Shown one piece after another: positions 17,225 through 25,745 of a DNA stretch of 64,000 nucleotides. Below the pieces are notes generated by a model. That model searched no databases. It was not told the origin of the DNA and worked only from the letters and a program-made list of their open reading frames with translations. This DNA is from Pseudomonas vranovensis DSM 16006 (GTDB lineage Bacteria; Pseudomonadota; Gammaproteobacteria; Pseudomonadales; Pseudomonadaceae). Where the stretch lies: positions 33,719 to 97,718 of the forward strand of contig NZ_KE384459.1 of the NCBI RefSeq assembly GCF_000425805.1, given 5' to 3'. The stretch's first letter is position 1. The number at the start of each line of letters is the position of its first letter. Both the position numbers and the translations under genes were made by a program.

Positions 17225-17797
17225 ATGGCAACCGTTCACTCCACCGCACACACCCCGTCCACCCCCGCCTTTGCGGCTGAAGCAGGCGAACACTGGATCG
17301 AGCCGCTGAAGGATGGCGGGCACGTTCTGATCAGGCCATTGCGGGCTGACGACCGTGAGCGCGAGAAAGCCTTCATCATGCGTCTTTCACCCGAGTCGCG
17401 ACACTTTCGCTTCCTGTGTCAGATCGCGGAACCTGGAGAAGCCCTGCTTGATCAATTGATGACCATCGACCACCGCCAGCATATGGCGTACGTCGCATTG
17501 GCTCATGTCGATGGCGAACTGCAAGAGGTGGGGATCAGCCGCTATGCCGCGTGCCCCGACGCTGGCGAATGTGAGTGCGCAGTAACCGTCGATGATCAAT
17601 GGCAACATCGCGGCCTGGGGTCGCTGCTGCTCGGCCACCTGATCGACAAAGCGCGAGCCAATGGTTACACCGCGTTGTATTCAATTGACTCTGCCGCCAA
17701 CACGGCGATGTACGAACTGGCGCGCGAGCTGGGTTTCACGACATCCCGAGATCCGGACGACAACTGCCAGGTCATTCATCGCCTTTCGTTGGTTTGA
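17225..17797 (+). CDS. GNAT family N-acetyltransferase
   Basis: A 190-residue acetyl-CoA-dependent acetyltransferase-like protein. The acetyl-CoA loop is seen in VDDQWQHRGLGSLLLGHLID, preceded by the beta strand ECECAVTV and followed by NTAMYELARELGFTTS. The N-terminal HVLIRPLRADDREREKAFIM with RLSPESRHFRF resembles GNAT modules seen in protein acetyltransferases such as Pat C-terminal domains (family knowledge). The start at 17225 has GGAG nine bases upstream. An in-frame ATG at 17195 with AAGGGG close by would add ten residues and cannot be excluded. It diverges from the copper ATPase and overlaps the end of the next gene by 26 bp. Confidence 0.82.
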   Translation: MATVHSTAHTPSTPAFAAEAGEHWIEPLKDGGHVLIRPLRADDREREKAFIMRLSPESRHFRFLCQIAEPGEALLDQLMTIDHRQHMAYVALAHVDGELQEVGISRYAACPDAGECECAVTVDDQWQHRGLGSLLLGHLIDKARANGYTALYSIDSAANTAMYELARELGFTTSRDPDDNCQVIHRLSLV

Positions 17798-18338
17798 CGA
17801 GGCTTGCGGGCTGCTTGCGACCCCTAAAGCACTCGCAAGCAGCGGGCGTCATGAACCAACCGCCAGGAGTCCAGACCATCGTCTGAAGGATGATGTGCGG
17901 GTGGCTTTCCAACGGCTCCCATTCATCCATGAAGGAAAACCCCTGTTTCAGGTAGAGGCTTGAGGCGCTTTTGTTTTCAGGGGAGACATCCAGGACGACC
18001 TGCTCGTAGCCTCTTTCCAATGCGCGAGACTTGACCGCTTCAATCAACTGCGTTGCCGCGCCGGAGCCGCGTGCAGCGGGTTCGACCCACATGCCGGTCA
18101 GGTTAAATCGATTCGTACCACTGACTGCAGCCCCAATCATCCCCACGGGTTTGTTCCCCTCGAAGGCCAGCCAGAATTCCGTTCCTCCCGGCGAAGCCCG
18201 CTCTTGCCACTGCTCGTCACTGTTGCTGGCGGCAGTTTGATAACGCACACCGAACGCTGTTGGTGCGTCCAACAGCGCGGCAAGACGAACTTGCTTCAGC
18301 AGCAACCAGTCTTTTGTTTGCGTCGATCTAATATCCAT
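17772..18338 (-). CDS. GNAT family N-acetyltransferase
   Basis: A 188-residue GNAT protein. The acetyl-CoA-binding pattern is LTGMWVEPAARGSGAATQLI, followed by YEQVVLDVSPENKSASSLYL and KQGF, the usual C-terminal GNAT half. The N-terminus (MDIRSTQTKDWLLLKQVRLA) fits motif C/D of the fold. The substrate is unknown; such proteins often acetylate small molecules or protein N-termini. The start at 18338 has AGGA just upstream; the ATG two codons before it does not. It converges with the other GNAT gene and their ends overlap by 26 bp, which suggests no shared terminator. Confidence 0.85.
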   Translation of the reverse strand: MDIRSTQTKDWLLLKQVRLAALLDAPTAFGVRYQTAASNSDEQWQERASPGGTEFWLAFEGNKPVGMIGAAVSGTNRFNLTGMWVEPAARGSGAATQLIEAVKSRALERGYEQVVLDVSPENKSASSLYLKQGFSFMDEWEPLESHPHIILQTMVWTPGGWFMTPAACECFRGRKQPASLVKPTKGDE

Positions 18339-18525
18339 GATCATCCTGAACGTTAGAGAACGCTCAACGTCTGATAACAGGCCTTGTGCGCTAGCCTACT
18401 GTTGCGGCGCAGCGTCAAGGTCATATGACTTTTCGTACTGGCCAATAGGAAAAAAGCTACTACGTTTATCTATGCTCGCGTTTACCGGTTTGGTAGTGCG
18501 ATTTCCGACTAGCAGGAGCATAGAG

Positions 18526-20547
18526 ATGAGTTTGGAGATGACGTCTGGGCAGTTCTTCCCTCGTAATGGTTCAAAAGCACGCAAAGTGGCGGGCATGACA
18601 TGCTCACTGGTCGTAGCCATCGCGCTGGCGACCCAAGCGATGGCCGCAGAGCAACCGAAACCCGCAACGGAGGCCACCAAGGCAGCCAACAATGCCTTGC
18701 TCAAGGAACTACCGTTCAATGACAAGACGTCGTTCGAGCTGGCCCATAAAGGCTTCATTGCCCCACTGCCTACCGAAGTAATCAAGGGCAAGTCAGGCAA
18801 TGTGATCTGGGATCCGAGCAAATATGCCTTCATCAAGGAAGGCGAGACAGCGCCGGACACGACCAACCCCAGCCTGTGGCGTCAATCACAACTGATCAAC
18901 ATCTCTGGCCTGTTCGAAGTTACCGATGGCATTTACCAGGTACGCAACTACGACCTGTCGAACATGACCATCGTCGAAGGCAAGGAAGGCATCACCATCT
19001 TCGACCCGCTGATTTCCGCCGAAACCTCTAAAGCTGCGCTTGATCTGTATTTCAAGCACCGTCCGAAAAAGCCAGTGGTCGCGGTGATCTACACCCACAG
19101 TCACGTTGACCACTATGGTGGTGTGCGCGGCGTGATCAATGAAGAAGACGTCAAGGCTGGCAAAGTAAAGGTTTACGCACCTAAGGGCTTCTTGGAGCAC
19201 GCAGTGGCGGAGAACGTCATGGCCGGCACCGCCATGAGCCGTCGCGCCAGCTATATGTACGGTAACCTGCTGCCGCCCGATGCCACCGGTCAGTTGGGCG
19301 CCGGCCTGGGTACTACCACCTCTGCCGGTACCGTGACCCTCATTCCGCCGACAGACATCATCGAGAAGACCGGCGAGAAGCACGTTATCGACGGTCTCAC
19401 CTATGAGTTCCTCTACGCGCCGGGCAGCGAGGCGCCGGCCGAGATGCTCTATTACATCAAGGAGAAAAAGGCCCTGAACGCGGCCGAAGACTCCACCCAC
19501 ACCTTGCACAATACCTACTCGCTACGTGGCGCGAAGATTCGCGAGCCGCTGCCGTGGTCGAAGTATCTCAACGAAGCGCTGAAGATGTGGGGCGACGACG
19601 TCCAAGTGATGTACGCCATGCACCATTGGCCGGTGTGGGGCAACAAGGAAGTGAAGGACCAGCTGTCCTCGCAACGTGACATGTACCGCTACATCAACGA
19701 CGAAACCCTGCGTCTGGCCAACAAGGGGTACACCATGACCGAAATCGCCGAGCAGGTGAAACTGCCCAAATCAATTGCCAGCAAGTTCTCCAACCGCGGC
19801 TATTACGGTTCACTGAACCACAACGTCAAGGCCACCTACGTCCTGCACTTGGGCTGGTTCATCGGCAACCCCGCGACTCTGTGGGAGCTGCCACCGGAGG
19901 AAGAGGCCAAGCGTTTCGTCGACATGATGGGTGGCGCCGATGTCGTGCTGAAAAAAGCCAAGGAGTACTACGACAAGGGTGACTTCCGCTGGGTGGCTAA
20001 GGCTGTCAACAACGTGGTCTTTGCCGACCCTAATAACCAGGCGGCGAAAAACATGCAGGCCGATGCTTTGGAGCAACTGGGCTACCAGGCTGAAAGTGGA
20101 CCGTGGCGCAACTTCTACCTGACCGGTGCCCAGGAACTTCGCAATGGTGTGCAGAAGCTGCCGACACCGGACACTGCGAGTCCTGACACTGTGAAGGCGA
20201 TGGACCTGGACCTGTTCTTCGACTACCTGGCCATGCGCTTGAAGGCGCCTGAGGTGGAAGGAAAGCACATCACCCTCAACCTCGACTTCACTGATCTGAA
20301 ACAGAAATACACGCTGGAGATGGTCAACGGTGTACTCAATCACACCGAGGGCATGCAATCGAAAGATGCCGACGCGACAATTACTCTGACCCGAGAAACT
20401 CTGAATAATGTGATGCTGAAACAGACCACACTGAAAGATGCGAAGAGCTCGGGTGATATCAAAGTTGAGGGTAATGAAGGCAAGCTTGAGGAGTTGATGA
20501 GCTACATGGACAACTTCGATCTCTGGTTCAACATCGTGACGCCGTAA
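18526..20547 (+). CDS. SdsA-type alkylsulfatase
   Basis: A 673-residue secreted sulfatase hydrolysing primary alkyl sulfates such as dodecyl sulfate to alcohol and sulfate. The N-terminus holds a signal peptide (MTCSLVVAIALATQAMAAEQ within residues 20-45). The metallo-beta-lactamase zinc site is T-H191-S-H193-V-D195-H196. A central alpha-helical dimerisation region and a C-terminal SCP2-like lipid-binding domain (LNLDFTDLKQKYTLEMVNGV) follow. Length and order match P. aeruginosa SdsA1. The start at 18526 has AGGAG upstream; the open frame runs further back without a site. It is followed by a lipoprotein and a FadL-type channel that fit uptake of long-chain substrates. No LysR-type sdsB is adjacent. 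Confidence 0.92.
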   Translation: MSLEMTSGQFFPRNGSKARKVAGMTCSLVVAIALATQAMAAEQPKPATEATKAANNALLKELPFNDKTSFELAHKGFIAPLPTEVIKGKSGNVIWDPSKYAFIKEGETAPDTTNPSLWRQSQLINISGLFEVTDGIYQVRNYDLSNMTIVEGKEGITIFDPLISAETSKAALDLYFKHRPKKPVVAVIYTHSHVDHYGGVRGVINEEDVKAGKVKVYAPKGFLEHAVAENVMAGTAMSRRASYMYGNLLPPDATGQLGAGLGTTTSAGTVTLIPPTDIIEKTGEKHVIDGLTYEFLYAPGSEAPAEMLYYIKEKKALNAAEDSTHTLHNTYSLRGAKIREPLPWSKYLNEALKMWGDDVQVMYAMHHWPVWGNKEVKDQLSSQRDMYRYINDETLRLANKGYTMTEIAEQVKLPKSIASKFSNRGYYGSLNHNVKATYVLHLGWFIGNPATLWELPPEEEAKRFVDMMGGADVVLKKAKEYYDKGDFRWVAKAVNNVVFADPNNQAAKNMQADALEQLGYQAESGPWRNFYLTGAQELRNGVQKLPTPDTASPDTVKAMDLDLFFDYLAMRLKAPEVEGKHITLNLDFTDLKQKYTLEMVNGVLNHTEGMQSKDADATITLTRETLNNVMLKQTTLKDAKSSGDIKVEGNEGKLEELMSYMDNFDLWFNIVTP

Positions 20548-20565
20548 CTCGTCAATTATGGGGAG

Positions 20566-20596
20566 ATGGCGGCGGCAATTGGACTGCTGCCGCCAT
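20566..20596 (+). terminator. Hairpin after the alkylsulfatase gene
   Basis: A 12-bp stem (20566-20577 with 20585-20596, one G-T wobble) and a 7-nt loop lies 19 bp after the alkylsulfatase stop and before the lipoprotein gene. There is no U-run after it, so it is more likely an attenuating or mRNA-stabilising structure than a full terminator. Confidence 0.5.
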
Positions 20597-20659
20597 CATG
20601 CAAAGTCGATGACTTTCGCTGTTTCAGACTTAAGCCTGTTGGCTAAATCGGAGTTCGAT

Positions 20660-21334
20660 ATGCAGTTCAAATCACTTGCCACATCGCTGTGCGTGCTATC
20701 CCTGGCACTCTCGGGTTGCGCCAGCAAATACGTTGAACCCGATCAGTATTCCGGATTTCTCAAGGACTACAGTGCCCTGAAGGAGGAGAAATCACCTTCA
20801 GGTGCAGCCGTCATGCGCTGGATTGACCCGAAGGTGGACGCAAACACGTTCAGCAGCGTCTACGTTGAGCCAAGCCAGTTGTACCCCAAGCCACAAGCGA
20901 CAGAGAAAATCCCGGATTCCACCCTGCAAGGCATCACCCGGTACTACAACCAGGCCCTGCAGACCCAGTTCTCCAAAGTATTGCCTCTGGCCCAGGGCCC
21001 GGGCCCGGGGGTATTGGTCGTGCGGCCGGCCATCACTGCGGTGAGTGCCAAAACCAAGGGCCTGCGTCCGTATGAGGTAATCCCGATCGCACTGGTCGCT
21101 GCGGGTGTGAGTGCCGCCACCGGTATCCGCGACCAGGACACCAGCCTTTCGACTGAAGCGCAGTTCCTCGATGCCAGCAACAACAAGGTGGTTGCCCAGG
21201 TGGTACGCAAGGGGGCTGGCGCCGACCTCGATAACTCCGACCAGGTGATGACGGCCAAAGATGCCCGGGCGGTGCTCGACGGCTGGGCCATTGATATTGT
21301 CAAGTCGTTCGAGCAACTCAAGACCAAGCACTAA
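20660..21334 (+). CDS. DUF3313 domain lipoprotein
   Basis: A 224-residue predicted outer-membrane lipoprotein. The signal MQFKSLATSLCVLSLALSGC ends with the lipobox LSGC, Cys-20 being the lipidated residue. The mature part begins with a family-like GFLKDYSALKEEKSPSGAAV and RWIDPKVDAN, matching DUF3313 proteins; these often carry a Gly-rich hydrophobic hairpin, here EVIPIALVAAGVSAATG. Function unknown. The start at 20660 has GGAG seven bases upstream. It sits between the alkylsulfatase and the FadL-type channel and may help uptake or envelope handling of the hydrophobic product. That role is inferred only from context. Confidence 0.85.
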   Translation: MQFKSLATSLCVLSLALSGCASKYVEPDQYSGFLKDYSALKEEKSPSGAAVMRWIDPKVDANTFSSVYVEPSQLYPKPQATEKIPDSTLQGITRYYNQALQTQFSKVLPLAQGPGPGVLVVRPAITAVSAKTKGLRPYEVIPIALVAAGVSAATGIRDQDTSLSTEAQFLDASNNKVVAQVVRKGAGADLDNSDQVMTAKDARAVLDGWAIDIVKSFEQLKTKH

Positions 21335-21345
21335 GGAGTGGGCTT

Positions 21346-21372
21346 CGACCTGCCGGCATTGCCGGTGGGTCG
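21346..21372 (+). terminator. Hairpin between lipoprotein and FadL-type gene
   Basis: CGACCTGCCGGC at 21346-21357 pairs with GCCGGTGGGTCG at 21361-21372 with two imperfect pairs and a 3-nt loop. No U-run follows. It is the second strong hairpin within this three-gene run, so it may set relative expression rather than end transcription. Confidence 0.45.
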
Positions 21373-21402
21373 ACATCAATGGATTGATCTTGAGGAGGCT
21401 TA

Positions 21403-22704
21403 ATGAAGTCAGCTACGCGTTATCGCAGCCATGGCCTGTGCCTGACAAGCCTGGCGTTCTGCCTGTGTGTTCTGAGCAGTAAAGCCTTGGCCGGTGGGAT
21501 TTTGATATACGAGGCCGGACAAGAGAGCAATGGTCTGGCCAACGCTGGCGCGGCCGCGCTGGCCACCGACCCTAGTGTATTGATGAGTAATCCGGCGGGC
21601 ATTGCCGAGTTAGCGGGCACCCAGATCAGCGCCAATGCGCAGGTGATTCTCGGTGACATGCGTTTCTCCCGCGACAATCACAACCAGTTCGACGGCAACG
21701 AAGGTGGTAATGCCCTTCAGTACCTGCCCAGCGCTAGCCTGTTCATCAGCCATCAGATCGATGAACGTTCGGCGATCGGTTTTGGCATGTATGGAAATTT
21801 CGGCCTGGCCCTGAACTACGACGATGAGTGGACGGGCCGCTACTTCAACCAGGAAGCGGCGATTATTGGCGTGTCGTTCCAGCCAACGCTGGCCCACAAG
21901 TTCACCGATGACCTGTCCATCGGCATCGGTCCCCGCATCATGGTTGGCTACTACCGTAACGAGATGGCCATCAACAACAACCTTCTCGGGCTGTTGGATC
22001 GCCCCGATGGCCAGCTCGAATACAAAGACACGGACGTCGGCACCGGGGTCAACGTGGGGCTGTTGTACACGCTGAACGAGCGCACGCAAATCGGTTTGGC
22101 GTACACCAGCAAGATCGATCTGGAGTTCAAGGACAAACCGAGCGTACACAAGGTGGACAGCCTGATCCTCAATGGTGCACTTAATCGCTTGGGCGCAGAC
22201 TCGCTGGAGTTGGATATGGCGGTGCCGCAGACCGCACTGATCAGTATCGCCCATCACCTCAATGAGCAGTGGAGGCTACTGGGCAGCCTGGGTTGGCAGG
22301 ACTGGAGCGAGTTCGGCAACATCGGCGTCGAAGTCGATGCAGACGCCTTGGGCGTCAGTAGCACCGTCGACCGCCAGTACAAGGACACCTGGCATGCCTC
22401 TGTGGGTGCTCAGTACCAGGTCAATCCGCGCCTGCGCTGGAACATGGGGCTAGGCTACGACAGTTCTGCGGTGGACGACAAAGACCGTACGGTCGATAAC
22501 CCCATGGGAGAAGCCTGGCGACTGGCCACCGGCCTCAGCTACCACGTCGACAAGGGGCTTGACCTGCATGCGGCGTACACCTTGATCTGGCTTGGCGATA
22601 TGGACGTCAGCCAGACCAAGGCTCGATCGGGGGACACGCTGTCGGGCACCTACCGCAACGCAGCGCTGCATGTACTCGGTGGCGGTGCAACCTGGCGTTT
22701 CTGA
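21403..22704 (+). CDS. FadL/TodX-family outer-membrane channel
   Basis: A 433-residue outer-membrane beta-barrel for hydrophobic compounds. A signal peptide covers about residues 1-30 (ending SSKALAGG). The mature start GILIYEAGQESNGLANAGAA followed by DPSVLMSNPAG is the FadL hatch signature (usually NPA). Barrel strands with alternating aromatic residues follow, ending HVLGGGATWRF with the terminal Phe of barrel proteins. GAGGAGG precedes the start. The position after the alkylsulfatase and lipoprotein suggests entry of alkyl sulfates, fatty alcohols or fatty acids. Substrate specificity cannot be read from the sequence. Confidence 0.9.
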   Translation: MKSATRYRSHGLCLTSLAFCLCVLSSKALAGGILIYEAGQESNGLANAGAAALATDPSVLMSNPAGIAELAGTQISANAQVILGDMRFSRDNHNQFDGNEGGNALQYLPSASLFISHQIDERSAIGFGMYGNFGLALNYDDEWTGRYFNQEAAIIGVSFQPTLAHKFTDDLSIGIGPRIMVGYYRNEMAINNNLLGLLDRPDGQLEYKDTDVGTGVNVGLLYTLNERTQIGLAYTSKIDLEFKDKPSVHKVDSLILNGALNRLGADSLELDMAVPQTALISIAHHLNEQWRLLGSLGWQDWSEFGNIGVEVDADALGVSSTVDRQYKDTWHASVGAQYQVNPRLRWNMGLGYDSSAVDDKDRTVDNPMGEAWRLATGLSYHVDKGLDLHAAYTLIWLGDMDVSQTKARSGDTLSGTYRNAALHVLGGGATWRF

Positions 22705-23076
22705 TTCCGTGCCCTGCTCGGCCATACGACGCTTGAAAACACCGTTCGACACCTGTGCAGTCGTTCGGCAGGCAGGCTTCCTCAGCCACTCGAAATCGAA
22801 AGACGCGAAGCCAGGCGTCGCACTATTCCAGGGGCCAACACGCTCGAGGGGGGCTGGCATAAGGTTTACCGAACACTACGAACGGCAAGAATGATCGTCA
22901 TCGGTACATCGGGGCCGCCGATACGACGGGCTGGAGCGGGCCTCGACCAGTGCAGTGGTCGGATTAGACCCCTTTTTCATGTCTTCGTTGCGTCAGTTTG
23001 TAAACCCCGTGCAAATCAACGTCTATGCTGCCTAAGCGTTTCCCGATCCTTGTGACGAACAACGAGGAGCTAGACA
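22705..23076. other. Intergenic region before the AI-2E-type operon
   Basis: About 370 bp with no credible gene on either strand; the open frames here are short, Cys-rich and lack ribosome sites. It must contain the promoter for the operon starting at 23077, whose start codon is preceded by GAGGAG. A short GGTC/GACC hairpin followed by CCTTTTT around 22957-22977 might terminate the FadL transcript. No promoter with good spacing was found. Confidence 0.35.
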
Positions 23077-24222
23077 ATGTTGCGCACAAACATTTCTGCA
23101 AGGGCGCTTTCCGGTGGTTTGCTCGATGTTCTGATTCGCGCCGGGCTCATCACGGTGCTGGTACTGTTCTGCTTCCAGATCTTTCACCCCTTCCTCAACC
23201 TGATGCTCTGGGCCGTGATCCTGGCCATTACCCTGTACCCACTGCACTGCATGCTCAAGGGCAAGCTGGGTAACAAGGACGGTCGCACCGCCACCCTGAT
23301 CGTAGTGGTCGCCCTGGCCTTGCTGATGGTACCGATCTACCTGCTGGGCACTTCGATCAGTGATTCGATCGAGGGCGCCCTGGCCATACTCAAGTCCGAC
23401 AGCCTGGAAATTCCGCTGCCCAGCGAAAAAATCGCCACCCTGCCGCTCATTGGTAAGCCGCTCTACAGTTTCTGGATGCAGTCGGCGACCGACATGAGCA
23501 GCGTCCTGATGAAGCTGATGCCTTACATCAAGACCGTCGGCTTGACCCTGCTGGGCAAAATGGCCGGTGTTGGCGTGGGCTTCCTGTTGTTCATCGGTGC
23601 CCTGATCATCGCCGGTGTCCTGATGGCCTACGGCGAGAAGGGCGAACGCAGCGCCATCGCCATCGCCACTCGCCTCTCCGGCCCCGAGCGCGGCCCGCGC
23701 ATTACCGAACTGTGCACCGCCACCATCCGCGCGGTGGCCCAGGGCGTGGTGGGCATCGCCTTTATCCAGATGCTGCTGGTGGGGGTCGGCTTCGTGCTCA
23801 TGGGGGTGCCGGGTGCCGGGCTGCTGGCCATGGTCGCGTTGTTGATGGGGATCATGCAGTTGCCGGTGATTCTCGTGAGTTTGCCGGTCATCGCCTATGT
23901 CTTTGCCACGGAAGGCACCACGCTTGCCACCATTGTGTTCGCCATCTACAGCGTGGTGGCCGGCATGGCCGACAACATTCTCAAGCCGTTGATGCTGGGG
24001 CGCGGCGTCGATGTGCCGATGCCGGTGATCCTGATCGGCGCCTTGGGCGGTATGGTTACCGGCGGTTTCATCGGCCTGTTCATTGGCCCGGTGGTACTGG
24101 CGGTCGCCTATCAACTGTTCTGGCAATGGGTCGAAGACCAACCGCAGATCGATGCACTGGATGAACAACCACGCGATGAGCAACCGCGAATCGAAGCAGC
24201 AAACGAACATCCACCGGTCTGA
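23077..24222 (+). CDS. AI-2E family (PerM/TqsA-like) transporter
   Basis: A 381-residue inner-membrane protein with about eight hydrophobic segments. Family marks are the N-terminal FHPFLNLMLWAVILAITLYP, the long amphipathic middle part, and the C-terminal VVAGMADNILKPLMLGRGVD with PVILIGALGGMVTGGFIGLF. Members export quorum signals or act as cation/proton antiporters; the substrate here is open. The acidic C-terminal tail ends near residue 381. It is the first of five close-packed genes and starts with GAGGAG nine bases upstream. The next gene begins 14 bp later. Confidence 0.88.
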   Translation: MLRTNISARALSGGLLDVLIRAGLITVLVLFCFQIFHPFLNLMLWAVILAITLYPLHCMLKGKLGNKDGRTATLIVVVALALLMVPIYLLGTSISDSIEGALAILKSDSLEIPLPSEKIATLPLIGKPLYSFWMQSATDMSSVLMKLMPYIKTVGLTLLGKMAGVGVGFLLFIGALIIAGVLMAYGEKGERSAIAIATRLSGPERGPRITELCTATIRAVAQGVVGIAFIQMLLVGVGFVLMGVPGAGLLAMVALLMGIMQLPVILVSLPVIAYVFATEGTTLATIVFAIYSVVAGMADNILKPLMLGRGVDVPMPVILIGALGGMVTGGFIGLFIGPVVLAVAYQLFWQWVEDQPQIDALDEQPRDEQPRIEAANEHPPV

Positions 24223-24236
24223 GGAGGGTGTGCTTG

Positions 24237-25745
24237 ATGTGGTGTCCTGCTCGCATGAGCCGGCTGCTACTGTGTGGCGCCCTGGGCCTGGGCGGCTGTG
24301 TGCGCCTGGGCCCGGACTTCCAGTCACCGACCCAGCCCTGGGTCGAGCACTGGAACACCCAGTCCCTGGCGCTTGCCAGCCAGCAACGTACGCAACCCGA
24401 TAGCCGACAGTGGTGGCACGTATTCACCGACCCGGTGCTCGACCACCTGATCGCCGAGGCCGATGCCCACAACGCCGACCTGGAAATCGCCGGCCTGCGC
24501 GTGATGGAAGCCCGCGCGCAATTGGGCATCGCCTTGAGCAATCGCTACCCGCAATTCCAACAGGTCAGCGCCGACAGCGTCTACCTCAAGCGCCGCCAAT
24601 GGAGCGGCGACAATCCGCAGGACAGCCATCTGTGGCAACACAGCGCGGGGTTCGACATCGGCTGGGAACTGGATTTCTGGGGCCGATTCAGCCGCGCCAT
24701 CGAGTCGGCCGATGCAGCCTGGTTCGCCGCCCAGAGCAACTATGAGAACGTCCTGGTGCTGCTTCACGCTCAGGTGGCGCAAACCTACTACGCGCTGCGC
24801 ACCGCCGAGGCGCGCCTGCTCATCGCCAGGAACAACGCCAAACTGCAGAAGCGCAGCTATGAGATCACCGAGCGCCTGTTCTCCAGTGGTGAAAATGCCG
24901 AGCTCGACCTGCAACAGGCCAAGACCCAATACCTGGGTACACTGAGCACCATCCCCGATTTCGAAGCGCAAGTCGCAAGCACCCGCAATGCGTTGTCCAC
25001 CTTGATAGGTCGCCCGCCCGGCGCGATACCTGAACTTTATACCAATACCGGGGTGGTGCCCTTGGTCGACCGAGCCGTGCTCCAGGCTGTCCCTGTCGAC
25101 CTGCTGTTGCGTCGCCCGGATGTTCGTACCGCGGAAGCACAAGTCGCGGCCCAGTCGGCGCTTATCGGTGTCGCCGAAGCCGACCTTTACCCTTCCATCA
25201 GCCTGCTGGGCAGCATCGTCTGGTCTGCCAGTTCCCTCGACGGCACGTCCAACACCCTGGACCTGATCGGCGGACCGAGCCTGCGCTGGGACGTGTTCGA
25301 CCATGGCCGAATCACCAACAATGTGCGTATCCAGGATGCCCGCCTGCAGCAATTGATCGTCGTCTACCAGGACAGCGTTCGCCAGGCGGCGCGTGAGGCC
25401 GACGATGCCGCAACCGGTCTGCTCAAGGCCCTGCAACGCGACCGTATCCTCAGTGAAGCGTCGATTGCAGCCGAGCGTTCGGTATCGCTGGCCAATACCC
25501 TGTACCGCGAAGGCTATTCGGACTTCCAGCGAGTACTCGATGCCCAGGCTTCCCTGTTCGCCCAGCAAGACAATTACCTGGTCAATCGCAACACCGCCGT
25601 CAACAGCCTGATTGCGCTGTACAAAGCGCTCGGCGGCGGTTGGTACAGCGACCGCCCGCTGCTCGATCCCGCCACCCGCCAACAGATGCAGCAGCGCACC
25701 GACTGGGGCAACCTGCTCGATGAAGCGAAGGAAGGTGTCAATTGA
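24237..25745 (+). CDS. TolC-like outer-membrane efflux lipoprotein (NodT family)
   Basis: A 502-residue outer-membrane factor forming the exit duct of a tripartite pump. The N-terminus MSRLLLCGALGLGGC ends in a lipobox-like LGGC. Two TolC-type repeats are visible: the first around GWELDFWGRFSRAIESADAA, the second around LRWDVFDHGRITNNVRIQDA, each followed by long coiled-coil helices; LLRRPDVRTAEAQVAAQSAL is a NodT hallmark. The ATG at 24237 has GAGGAGG nine bases upstream; earlier GTG and TTG codons sit too close to it. Its TGA overlaps the TTG start of the adaptor gene, so the two are coupled. Confidence 0.92.
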   Translation: MWCPARMSRLLLCGALGLGGCVRLGPDFQSPTQPWVEHWNTQSLALASQQRTQPDSRQWWHVFTDPVLDHLIAEADAHNADLEIAGLRVMEARAQLGIALSNRYPQFQQVSADSVYLKRRQWSGDNPQDSHLWQHSAGFDIGWELDFWGRFSRAIESADAAWFAAQSNYENVLVLLHAQVAQTYYALRTAEARLLIARNNAKLQKRSYEITERLFSSGENAELDLQQAKTQYLGTLSTIPDFEAQVASTRNALSTLIGRPPGAIPELYTNTGVVPLVDRAVLQAVPVDLLLRRPDVRTAEAQVAAQSALIGVAEADLYPSISLLGSIVWSASSLDGTSNTLDLIGGPSLRWDVFDHGRITNNVRIQDARLQQLIVVYQDSVRQAAREADDAATGLLKALQRDRILSEASIAAERSVSLANTLYREGYSDFQRVLDAQASLFAQQDNYLVNRNTAVNSLIALYKALGGGWYSDRPLLDPATRQQMQQRTDWGNLLDEAKEGVN

